A stretch of 64,000 nucleotides of DNA from Pegea sp. RAD2-039. Its lineage: Eukaryota; Chordata; Thaliacea; Salpida; Salpidae. Position numbers and translations under genes: made by a program. Positions 36,244 to 46,865 of this stretch are shown here, piece after piece. Under the pieces are notes generated by a model, which searched no databases, was not told where the DNA came from, and saw nothing but the letters and a program-made list of their open reading frames with translations. The stretch spans positions 1 through 64,000 of the forward strand of contig JAQGEQ010000301.1 of the NCBI GenBank assembly GCA_034620365.1, given 5' to 3'. The number at the start of each line of letters is the position of its first letter. The stretch's first letter is position 1.

Positions 36244-39242
36244 CTTTAGAGTTATATTGAGATTTTTTCAAATTCATATTTAAATAATAAAAATTTTAGA
36301 TTAGTTTAAAAATTAATAGATGCTGAAATTTAATTGGTACAAATCAAAATAAATTTGTTAAAATTCGAATAATTGTATTTCTAATATTTTGTATATTTGT
36401 GCAGAAAATCAGAATTTTTGTGAATCTGGATAAAAAAAGCTGCTGCTTGCTTGATGCTTCTTAAATCTTCAAACACTTTTGATAGTAAGTAACTTTTATT
36501 TGTCGTAACACCTGGTTTGATGGCTAAATAATGTTTCTATATATTTCTTAGAAGAAAGTTTTTCTCTAACATTTTTCTAATATTTGTCTGTTATTATTTA
36601 TTCACTTACTTTTTAGCAGAAATTTTATGTACTTTTTTGAAAACTATTAAATTGAAAACTTTTCGAAATATTTGCTTCAAATAAAGATAAAATATTCAAA
36701 AATATCATTAAAAAAATTCTTTTATTTATTTATAAATCAAATAATCAAAGCTGAAAGTATAAGAAACATTGAAACTTTTGTAATTTTATTCTTAATAAAC
36801 AATTAAATGAAAATTAATCAACTTTTTTCAAACAAACTTTGATCTCTTTTATATTCTTTCAATATTTCAATAAAATTCTTACTTTTTAATAAAATTGGTG
36901 AAAAAAATGCAAGATTTTTAAAAACATTAGTTTTTATTATTAAACTTTGAAATTTAAATTTCTGAATATAGCAAAATTTGTTTAAACTAAATTAACATTT
37001 TGTGATTTAACAGAAAAAAATTTTTTAGACAAATTTAAAAAAATTCACGAATAAAAAAAGTAATAAAAATTATAAGTTAATTTATTATTTTATATTTGTT
37101 AATTTATTATTATCTTATTATTAATTTAATCAAAGACACTAAATATGCTTTCTGCAAATTTTTCATAAAAAATAAATTAAAAATAAATGGATTTAAAGAT
37201 TATTTTTGAAATCCTTGAAAAGTTCATATTTATGTGGAAAATGTTGAAATCCTTAAATTTAGATTTAAGTGAAAAATTTGAGAATCAGAAAAATTGTCTT
37301 TTTTCTGCTGACTCAATTTTTAGCAAGTTATGTTTTCAAAGATTGCTGAATCAGCAAAAGTAGCTTTAATGTCACCAAACCAGTTTTCATAATTTCTATT
37401 TTTTTCCAAGGCTTTCTACTTTACTTTTTAACGTTTTGTTCATTATTTCCGTTATTTTTTAAACCAAGTTTTAGAAATCTTAAACAATTTTTCCTACAAA
37501 TGAAGGCGTCTACCCCAATACCGTTACTACTTGATAATCTCTGAAAAAAATTGGTCTTTTATCAATTTGTTAAATTTGAAAGTCTAAGTTTTCAATGATG
37601 TTTTGAAAAAGCAAATAAACCATAAATAAATTCACATAAAATGATTTAATCGATTTATTTAAAAATATATTTTTGAAATTATTTCTTAACTAAATTAAAA
37701 TTTAGAAAATTTTTTTGGGGGTTTTATTTTACAGTGAGAAAAAATTAAAAATAGATTGATTTAAACAAATAGGTTGAAAGCGGTCTTTAGAAAAAGAAGC
37801 TAAAAAGCTACGACTATTTTAAGCAAAGTACTTGAAGAAATAATTAGATGAAAAACTCATGGGAGGCAATTTAGAAAAAAAAGTGATTTTATTTTAGCAA
37901 AAACTCCCAAAACTTTAACTACTTTCAGTAATTTGAAATGAAAAAGTGCTTCTTTTAGTATAATGGTAAAAAGTTTCCTAATTAATTAGTAGTAAAGCTT
38001 AGTAAGTTTAGGTTTAAAAACAAAAATTGAATTTAATAAAATAATACGATATACTAGCTGGTAATATATCATAAGATTTAATCAACTTATTATTTTGAAT
38101 TACGCTGAACATAGACATGAGATAAAATTAATTTTGCTGCATTTCATTTTAACAAGATTTGTCAGTATTAAAATCGTTCTGTAAAGACCGTTGTAAACAA
38201 TCAAACGAGGCAAAAAAACCTAAAAGAAAAATAAAAACAATTCTTATCAGCCTGAATTTGAACCTTTCTTGAAACAAACTAACTTTTGAAAAATTTTGAT
38301 TTTTTATATGATTTAAAGAAACAGCAACAAATTTAGAACTTTTTATCTTTTTACAAACTTTTCTGCAATCATTTTAATTAACTTTTTTTACTCTTATATG
38401 TCATATATCACCTTTGAAAATCTATTCATAAACTGAAATAATTTACTTAAAATTAACAAAAGAACCTTTTACAAAATTATTTGATAAGTTTTTTATTCTA
38501 TGATTTTGTTCAAAATTGATCAAACTTTTAAAAAATGTTTTTATTTTTTGTTACTTGAGTTACAGTTACTTGTAAATTGGGCGAAATTAATTTTTTAAAT
38601 TTAATTTAAAAGAAAATTCCAAGCCGTATCTAACGAGTTTATTTTGTTATTTTTATGTTTAGTTTTCAAATAATAAAAAGTTTTTTTTATATCATGTTGT
38701 AATCTAACATATATCATAAAAAATTAGTTATTAATTTCAAAATTTTATCTAGAAAATGTATTATATTATTATTTTTTATTTGGACTTTTACCATATTTTG
38801 TTTATTATTATTATTTAATATAGTTTAAAAAAATGATAATCTTGTTAAGTAAACTGTTAAAATTAATTGATAATATTTCATTAATTCTAATTTTTTTAAT
38901 TTATTTTTAGAAAGCTTCATTTTTTAGGAAGTTTTTGTTTTTTTAATAACTTTTAGTAATAAGTTTATAGAAAAGTTAAAGGTTTTTAAAATATTTAAAT
39001 AATTGTCACTTCTGCTAAATAGATTATTAAATTAATAATTTTTATAAATTAATCTTTTTTATGGATATTTTTAAGTTTATAAGATTTAATAATTTATTTA
39101 CAATAAAAAAATTAATATTTTTTCATCTTTTATCGAGTAAAAAATATATTTTATTTTAAAAGAAGAAAAATTTCTTTATAAACTTTTATTAAAAAGATAA
39201 ATTTATTATTTTAAGAGTATTTGATTATACATCAAGAAAATA
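36244..39242. other. AT-rich intergenic DNA
   Basis: Nothing recognisable in 3.0 kb. A single less AT-rich island of about 45 bp lies near 37503-37545 (GGCGTCTACCCCAATACCGT within it); its nature is unknown. Confidence 0.5.
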
Positions 39243-40374
39243 ATGTCAACTGAAGATACTAAATTAGTTGTAAATCAACATTATGATGAAAGTTTAGAAG
39301 TAAACGATGCAGAAGATGTTCCAAGTTATTACAGTCCCACTCCAAGGCAAACTTCTCAAATTAGTAAATCACTAGGTAATAGAGCTGGTGCAGAAATGGG
39401 AGATTTACGAAGTGATATGCAATCTAGTCTTGAATCTATGACACCACCACTCATGCAGTATCCAATTAAAGATGAAATACCAACTATAGATAAAGCTTCA
39501 TTAAGTGAACGAGCAAAAGGTGCTATTAATACAGCTTATAGTGAAGATGAAACAGATGATAGTGATTCAAGTGATGAAGATAATGAAATTGGTTTAGAAG
39601 GAGCTTATGACCCAGCAGATTATCAAAATCTTGATATAAATCAAGAAATTAAAGAACTATTTCAGTATATAGTTCGTTATACTCCACAAACTATTGAACT
39701 GGAGCATAAGTTGAAGCCTTTTAATCCAGAATATTTACCTGCAGTTGGTGATATTGATGCTTTTTTGAAAGTACCAAGACCTGATAATAAACAAGTCTCT
39801 CTTGGTTTCACTGTTCTTGATGAACCTTGTTCAAAACAATCAGATCCAACTGTTCTTGATCTGCAATTGAGAAATATTTCTAAAACTTCTGGTATAAAAG
39901 CAATGCAGGTTTTTATTAAACTATTTTCTGGTTTTATCAATTTAAAATTTAGTTGAGTAGTTTTACTTTATTTATGTTTTTTTTTAGGTAAGAAGTATTA
40001 AAGAAGTTGAAAAAAACCCAAAAGCAATTGATACTTGGATAGAAAGTATTGAAAGTTTGCACCGTTCGAAACCACCTCCAAGTGTTCATTACACAAAGAA
40101 CATGCCAGCAATTGATGATTTACTAACACAGTGGCCTAAAGAAATTGAACAATTACTTCCAGATCTAACTCTACCAGGTGCAGAACTTAACTGTAGCTTG
40201 AAGGAATATATTGATATCATTTGTAGCTTGCTTGATATTCCTGTCTACAAAAGTCGTATCCAATCTTTACATTTACTTTTTAGTGTTTATTCAGCTTTTA
40301 AACAGATGCAACCTTTTCAAAATGAAATAATTCAACAAGATAAACTTAAATCAGATGTTTTGAAATTTGAATAA
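39243..40374 (+). CDS. IFT46: Intraflagellar transport protein 46
   Basis: Two exons, 39243-39908 and 39988-40374, give 350 residues. The N-terminal third is acidic and disordered (EDETDDSDSSDEDNEIGLEG). The conserved IFT46 core follows: GAYDPADYQNL, ELFQYIVRYTPQTIELEHKL, KPFNPEYLPAVGDIDAFLKV, PRPD, and VLDEP. Exon 2 carries KNPKAIDTWIESIESLH, KPPPSVHYTKNMPAIDDLL, WP and a helical C-terminus. IFT46 is a core subunit of the IFT-B1 complex, which moves cargo along cilia, so the organism has motile or sensory cilia. Length fits the family (human about 300). No X-box (RFX site) was seen just upstream. Confidence 0.93.
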
Positions 40375-41100
40375 CTAAACGTTTGTTTATCGATTTATAT
40401 AATTGCTTTTCACTTTGACAACTGAACTTTTGAATTTATTATTTCATTAGTTATTAGATTTGTTTTAAATTAACTTAGAAGTTAAAATTAATATCAAAGT
40501 TCTTTTCATCTTTTCAAAATGTTGATGTAAAGAAGACACAGCAATTCATAACCAACTGTTTAATGTTTCATTTTAAAGTAAACTGCTTTTAATTCTTCAA
40601 ATGTTATTTGTTTAAAATTGTAAATAAATGTTGAAACTTGTAGATAATTTTGTTACAATTTCATAAATTCACTGTGAGTCATTTTATAAAAAATTATAAT
40701 TGTAGTAAGTTCTCATTAATAAATTTAACAAAATATTCGAGTCATTTGTTTATTCGCTTGTTAAACTTTATAACAAAATTAATTTTCTTAAATAATTAAG
40801 ATATGTAAGACTTGAAGATTATTTATCTACTAACCACCGCTATTTAATCATCTGATAATTTGAGTGAAAACTTGCTTGGATATTCAACTAAATCTTAAAC
40901 TGATAATTAACCTAATCTTCTGCTATTTATATATTATCAGAACTCAAATCTCATGGTTTAGAGGTAACTTTAAAAGTTTGAGTGTATTTTCCTGTGAGCT
41001 TTTTGTAACAATTATAATTAATTGAAGTTAGAACTTTAATAAACCTACAAACAAAATTATTTTTCTACAAGTTAGTCAATAGTTTGGACGGTTTAGAATA
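40375..41100. other. Intergenic DNA 3' of IFT46
   Basis: AT-rich spacer with AATAAA-type signals near 40620 and 40717. No gene was seen. Confidence 0.5.
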
Positions 41101-41340
41101 GATGGCCTGCTTTAGACGAGCAGGTTTTAAGCCAGGACAGAAGTTATGGATATCCAGTTGTTGCCCATGCAGCAGGATTCCACGCCAACAAGGTATGCAG
41201 CGGAGCAGAAGGACTGATGAGGTTTCTTTTTGCAGCTGCACCCAGCTGGCGTCACTGAGTAGTGACAAGCTGCCTACGAGACTCCAACTCTGGTTTTAAA
41301 TTCAGAGTTTTGTGTTTTCTAGAAGTTTTGTCATAAAAAT
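41101..41340 (-). mobile_element. tRNA-derived SINE, copy 3, head-truncated
   Basis: Shares ATGGCCTGCTT at the tail and the body sequence TATGCAGCGGAGCAGAAGGA with the other copies. It lacks the tRNA head, as expected of 5'-truncated retroposition. It differs by a 13-14 bp insertion (AGGTTTCTTTTTG) before CAGCTGCACC, which creates a splice-acceptor-like TTCTTTTTGCAG. Confidence 0.75.
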
Positions 41341-41522
41341 AAACTAATTGTAGAATGTGAAACTGATTTGACGATTTAAGGTGCTTTAAACCTTCTAAAA
41401 TAGATTAAACTGACTTTCTATTTAAATCCTAAACCAGAATTGAACAAATTTTGACATTTCTCAAAAACAATCAGAGTTTGAAGGAAATGATTTTATTTTC
41501 GAAAACAGCAAATTGCAGAAAT

Positions 41523-42360
41523 CTATTTTTGAGCTGCAGCTGCCTTTCTTTGAGCTTGAATCACTGTCTGCATCTCTTCTCGCTTGCGTTTAGCACGACC
41601 GTGGCATCCAAGCTATTGAAAGAATATTTGTTAAAAACATAAAACTTTAAATCAAAATTTATGTTGTTCAGATTGGATAAAATCCAGTTTTTTGGTGAAA
41701 GCAAATTTGATGCGAAAACCAATAAAAGTGAACTTTTAATTTAGCAACATTTCGACCTCTACAAATACAAAAATTTGAAGAGGAGATACCAGCTGCAATT
41801 TAGATATTTTTCTGAAAACTTACTCGTTTCTTGCAGAATCTCAAAGCTCTTTTATCTTTTCCAATACGAAGCAATTCCATGCAACGTCTTTCATAAGGAG
41901 CAAAACCAGATACTTCTCTGACGAGCTCTCGAACAAATTTTGTTTTTTTGGAGAGAGTCTAAAGATTCATGAAAATATCAAAACAAAGAAAACTAAATTT
42001 AATGATAAAAGTAATAAAAACAGAATTATACTTTTCTAAATTGATACAAATAATTAAAATTATTTTCAGAAAGAAATATATCAATAAAATTAATAATATA
42101 TAAAAATATAAGATTCATGAAAATATATAAATAAAATATAAAAACAACCAAAAATATAAGATAAAAATTTATTAATATCAAGAATGATGAAGAACTAGAA
42201 AATATATATATTTACAAATATTCTGATTTATTAAATGAATTTATTTAATTACAAATAAGCTACTTACACCACGTCTGGTTGAATGTTTTGGTTTCTGAAC
42301 ATTTTTAGTCACTTTATGACCTTTGTTCAAACCAAATACCATATCATGAATAACAGTCAT
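41523..42360 (-). CDS. RPL36: 60S ribosomal protein eL36
   Basis: Three coding exons, 42360-42268, 41958-41824 and 41612-41523, give 105 residues, the same length as human RPL36. Hallmarks: [12 protein letters not shown] at the start, [39 protein letters not shown], then [10 protein letters not shown] and QRKAAAAQK. It is part of the large cytosolic ribosomal subunit. A non-coding first exon probably lies near 43005-42962 and contains TTTCTTTTCG, which fits a 5' TOP leader, and a GTACG donor. The intron then ends TTTTTTAG only 4 nt before the ATG. Intron 2 holds a candidate H/ACA snoRNA. Confidence 0.95.
41662..41796 (-). ncRNA. Candidate H/ACA snoRNA in RPL36 intron 2
   Basis: On the minus strand, GCAGC pairs with GTTGC (one G-U). 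Inside it CCTCT pairs with AGAGG, leaving an 8+7-nt internal loop like a pseudouridylation pocket. An AAATTA hinge follows, which fits the H box ANANNA. A second hairpin is built on TTCA/TGAA and TTGGT/ACCAA, then ACAACAT, which offers an ACA box. Length (about 135 nt) and location in a ribosomal-protein intron fit the class. No rRNA target was worked out. Confidence 0.4.
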
Positions 42361-43619
42361 TTTTCTAAAAAATAAAATTATTTTATTATCATTTATTCTA
42401 ACAATATTCATAAATAAAATAAATTCATAAATAAATTTATAATTTGTTATAATAAATATATTTAAATCATTAGATGGTTTTATTACTATTCAAATTAAAT
42501 ATTGATTTACAAAATTACTAAAAAATTAAAATATATAAAAAATATAAATTAAATATATTTACTAAAACATTTAGAAGTATATAAAAAACAAAATATTAAA
42601 TTTTGAATACATTTGAACCTATTGTAACTCAGAATTATATTTTAAAGAAATACATAAAAAAATAAATATTAATTAAATTGAAAAAACTAATGATATACTT
42701 TTATATAATTTATAAAGATAAATATACAAATATTGACACGAATAAATATTCTTTTACAAATAAATAAATTTTATAATTGGCAAAAAATACAATAATCTAA
42801 TACAGAGATTATATAACTAGAAAATTCTTAAAATATCAACTTAATATACAAAAAAAAATATTAATCTTTCCAAAAAACAATCAAAATAAACTTAGAAATA
42901 AAACTGAGCATTTATATCAAAAATTAAAAGTTTTCAAATAAAATAATTTTTAAGACGTACCTAGATGTGCTGTTAGATTGAACGAAAAGAAACTAAACTG
43001 TAATCAAGTGAAGACCAAAACAAAATTCTAAACAAGCTAAATGCACAGTGCTTGCTATATAACCCATATGCACATTTTAAGAAGTTTTATTTAATAAATT
43101 TGAATATGAAATTAAATGAGTACTTAAAATAAATATAAAAATATGATTAAATTATATTTGATATAGATATGAAATTTAGAGTTAAAGAAACCATTTTGAT
43201 TATAAATAACTGATGTAAAAAATATTTCCTCAGTGGAACCTCATAAATTAAAGTGATTGAACAAAAGTTAACCTAATTTGATTCAATAATTTTTGACTAA
43301 CAAAAATCAAATATACTCAAATTTCTACAGAAATCATCTAATTTAATAGCAGCCTGTAGGTTTCCCTGCAGAAATTAAATTTTCCATTTAAACTGAAATA
43401 ATCTTAAATAATATACCAAGTAGTTTATTTACTGAAGAAAGATATTTTTTTAATTACCCATTTAAGATATATTAAATACATCAATGTAAATTCTATTTGA
43501 ATAAGTGGTTACAAGTTTTGATAAAATTACTTTTAGTAAGTGAGTTGTATAATATTTGTGATAAATTATTCTATCTGGATAAGAAATTGATTTCAACTAC
43601 TTAGGTTAGTGACACTAAA
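42361..43619. other. RPL36 5' region and AT-rich spacer
   Basis: Bases 42365-42961 would be the long, very AT-rich first intron of RPL36. Bases 42962-43010 hold the proposed TOP-type leader exon on the minus strand. The rest has no recognised feature. Confidence 0.45.
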
Positions 43620-43739
43620 AATATTTGATGGAAGTAAATTCTATGGTGGATCCAAATAAAAGTGGCCTTACGTATACAGAAAATTTCTAACAAACCGACT
43701 TCATCAAAATAAGCTTGCAATGGCAATGACAATTACCAA

Positions 43740-44720
43740 TCCTGCAATAAAATTTAATCTGGTGAAGATCCGGCAATAGAATGCATTAAATGTTTTTCCT
43801 GGTTTCATCTCATCTGTAGTGATGTGAGCAAAAAAATTTATGATATGTTTGATAACAACCAGATAAAGGAAATGGGGTCTAAATGGTTCTGCAGTAAATG
43901 TACAACCATAGACATAATATCTACCTCCATTAATTCTAACCTATTATCCGACATCAGCAAATCTGTATCTGCTAAATTGACCAAATTTAAAGCTGAAATT
44001 GGCAATAATGTTGCCGAATTCAACAAAAAAATGTATAGTTTGTCTAAATCAATGGACGAACAAAGAAACCAGTCACATGGGCCTCGGTGGTAGGTGATTC
44101 CGATTCCGACAAAAATGCTAGCTTGGTGCAGCTTCTTGCCAAGAAGGTCACCGACACAAACACAAAACTTACTTTGGACCGTGAAGACAGAGAAAACAAT
44201 GTCATCATCTTTAATGTGGACAGCGACAATTCTAATTCAGCTATTTTAAGTTATGCTTCCTCAATGCCAATAACCTATTTCAGATGGTTACTTTTCAAAC
44301 CTAAGTTTTAGTGGTAATACCTTGGATCTTATTATCACATCAAAACCTGAGAACATTATCTACGTTGATCAAAAAGAACCTTTTGCTCCGACATGCGATC
44401 ACAACATGATTGAATTTAAACTCTATCAAACTTGTTAACGTTAAAACTTCAAGCAAAAGGAATTTTTACTGTGGAAATTATAATGGCGTTAACAAGTTTC
44501 TATCAGATGTTGACTGGATTTCTGTTTTCAACTCTTTCGAAGACATCAATGATATCTACTCAAGGTTTATAACATCGTTAAAGAGTCAATTGAAAAATTC
44601 ATACTTTTTTATCGAATCAAATTTAAAAGTCAATTATTCAGATAACGTAATAGAGTGGCGTGTTTTATTATCGAGATGTCTTTTTCGAACTTTCACATTC
44701 CAAACATATCAACTTTAAAT
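43740..44720 (+). mobile_element. LINE fragment: PHD ORF1, endonuclease end, linker
   Basis: Pieces in several frames match a CR1/Jockey-like non-LTR element in the right order. From about 43765 comes a PHD-type finger (ECIKCFSWFHLICSDVSKK, then KWFCSKC). Next is a coiled segment and REDRENNVIIFNV at about 44180-44215. From about 44307 is the C-terminal part of an AP-type endonuclease (SGNTLDLIITSKPENI, then CDHNMIEF). From about 44450 is the endonuclease-RT linker (FLSDVDWISVFNSFEDIND). The first part of the endonuclease and all of the reverse transcriptase are missing. At least three frame changes show it is dead. Keeping the 5' part and losing the RT is unlike ordinary 5' truncation. Confidence 0.8.
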
Positions 44721-45029
44721 TGGTTTAATCACTATGATCTTTGTACAATTTACATGTCAACAAATTAAACTTTAGTGAATTTAATTAATTATCAAAATAA
44801 TAATTGTTTGATTTATCAATTGAAATTTTTTAGTATCTAGATGTTATTTATTTAATATATTCAAAAAAACTGCAAAATTATCAGTAAAATTTGAATGCTG
44901 CAAAAACTAGAAAGACTTTTTTGATTTATTAATTTTTTATTACGGAAAATAGTAAAATTGTTTTTACAAAAAAACTTTTTTTTTTTCAAATTTATTTTAG
45001 AAATTCTTTAGATTATCTTCAGGTTTCTG
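44721..45029. other. AT-rich spacer between LINE fragment and TOMM7
   Basis: No feature seen beyond the probable TOMM7 3' UTR on the minus strand. Confidence 0.45.
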
Positions 45030-45637
45030 TTAACCAAAAAATAATCTGAAAGAAAATGTTTTATTAGAGAATTTTAAACAAAAAAGTATTAAATTTTATC
45101 CGGTATAAAACTAGGAGATTATCAATTAATTAATTATATAAATGATAATATTTTATGTAATAACATGATAATGTAGAAATAAAATAAATCTAACTAACCC
45201 AACAATACTAGGAGCCGGCTTTCCAGGGTCACCACCTTGTGCTATACCTAAGATAATATTTAAAACAGAAACTTTAAAACAGATTTCAATTATATCATAC
45301 AAAATTAGATTAAGAAATATAAAAATAATTTTATAGTAATTTATAGAAGTACTAACCAGTTGTCTTAATAATTAAGTAACATTTTAATTTATTATTTTAT
45401 AATTTTGGATGATACAAACTCTTTTGTAAAACAAAATTGAATAAATCAATACCTAAACAAATCATTTTATTTAATTATATCAGCCATAAATTTATTATTA
45501 AGTTTATAAAAACTAAACTTTTAAGTTTTGCACTAAAACTTACCTAAACAAACGATTAGGGGTATCCAGCTGATACGAACTGCATTTTTAACATGCATAG
45601 CAAGACAATATAAGTTATTTTTTTCTTCTTCTGCCAT
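45030..45637 (-). CDS. TOMM7: Mitochondrial import receptor subunit TOM7
   Basis: Three exons, 45637-45544, 45246-45198 and a 16-nt terminal exon 45045-45030, sum to 159 nt (52 residues). The protein reads MAEEEKNNLYCLAMHVKNAV, then RISWIPLIVCLGIAQGGDPG, then KPAPSIVGLFFG. The signature aligns with human TOMM7: IPLxxxLG in the membrane helix, then GxDPGxPxPxxxxLxxG to the end. TOM7 is a small tail-anchored subunit of the outer-membrane TOM complex that tunes its assembly and PINK1 stability. The last exon encodes only LFFG plus the stop, so gene predictors would probably miss it. Length matches the family (about 55). Confidence 0.9.
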
Positions 45638-46865
45638 ATTTAATTAACAAATAACAATTTAATAACATTAATTGATAATGGAAAAGCGGTTGTCAACGAG
45701 AATTAGATTGTTTTTTAACAGTGTTGCCAGTTATGAAATTAATAACTTTTTGATTTTGAATATTATTACTACTTTTTAACAACTTATAACTCTAATAGTA
45801 CAGAATTAAAGGATATTTATTTGATTACTGAAAAATTTGATACAATTTTCTAAGAAGTTAAATTCTTTCATCACATATGTATCAAGATAAAGATATAATT
45901 ATTCAAAGATAATAAAGCAAATGAATAATTTAGTTAATTTTTTTTAATGGAAAATTTAATTTAAAACACTTAATTTCAACTTAATATAAAGCAGCGATTT
46001 CCAAATTTATTTATCTCAAATTTGATTACATATCTGCGTAATAAATATGTTTAAAAATCTGTAATGCAACATTTATTTGTAAGACATACAACTAGCAAAA
46101 GTAATTTGCTTATTTCAGGTTTACTAATTACTCATACTTTTCAAAATTTGTTTTTATTAAAGATACATTAACCTAAATAGGAAAATAACAATAAATAAAG
46201 TTTATTCTTCTTTTTTTAACTTGCATGAATTTATTAGCAGATATTTCAACACAGCATTTATTATAAAACAGAAAAAGTTGAAGGTGTTGATAAAGTTCGA
46301 AGTTTGAGTTGATATTGGGCGGATCAAATGGTTCTACGAAGCAAAAGTCAACGGAAGCGAAATAATAAAAGAAAACTTTTTGCATAAATTCGTCTCTTTA
46401 AGATTTGAAGATAATCAAGAAAGTAAGAATGATGGAAAAAAAGTTTTGAAAATGCAATAAAAACAAATATTCTATAAAACAGATAACGCAATATTCAGAT
46501 AACTATCAAACTAACCAAGATGATGAAACAACTTATGATTTTTAAAGATGCAATCAATATTTATTAAAATCAAGTTGTCATAAGACTCTTATAAATTATT
46601 TCTTAAACATAATACAAAAAAAATATTTTTTAAATTTAAACAAGATGACAAAATGATAAAAAGCCAAATTAGAAATCAAAAAATATATTTTGAATAAGCA
46701 ATTACTAAATAATATTTTGTACAAAAGCAATCTGATGTAAATAATAATCAAAATGAGAAAGATGATAAAAAGATTGGATTCAGATTTGAAACTTGCTTTT
46801 TAGTGTAACACAAATTGTTAATTTGAAATTATGTAGATTCATCATTCTGTAAAAATAATATTTGT
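45638..46865. other. Intergenic DNA between TOMM7 and coiled-coil gene
   Basis: AT-rich. An acceptor-like GCTTCGTAG on the minus strand near 46340 could give an alternative last exon for the coiled-coil gene upstream, but its reading is poor. Nothing else was supported. Confidence 0.4.
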
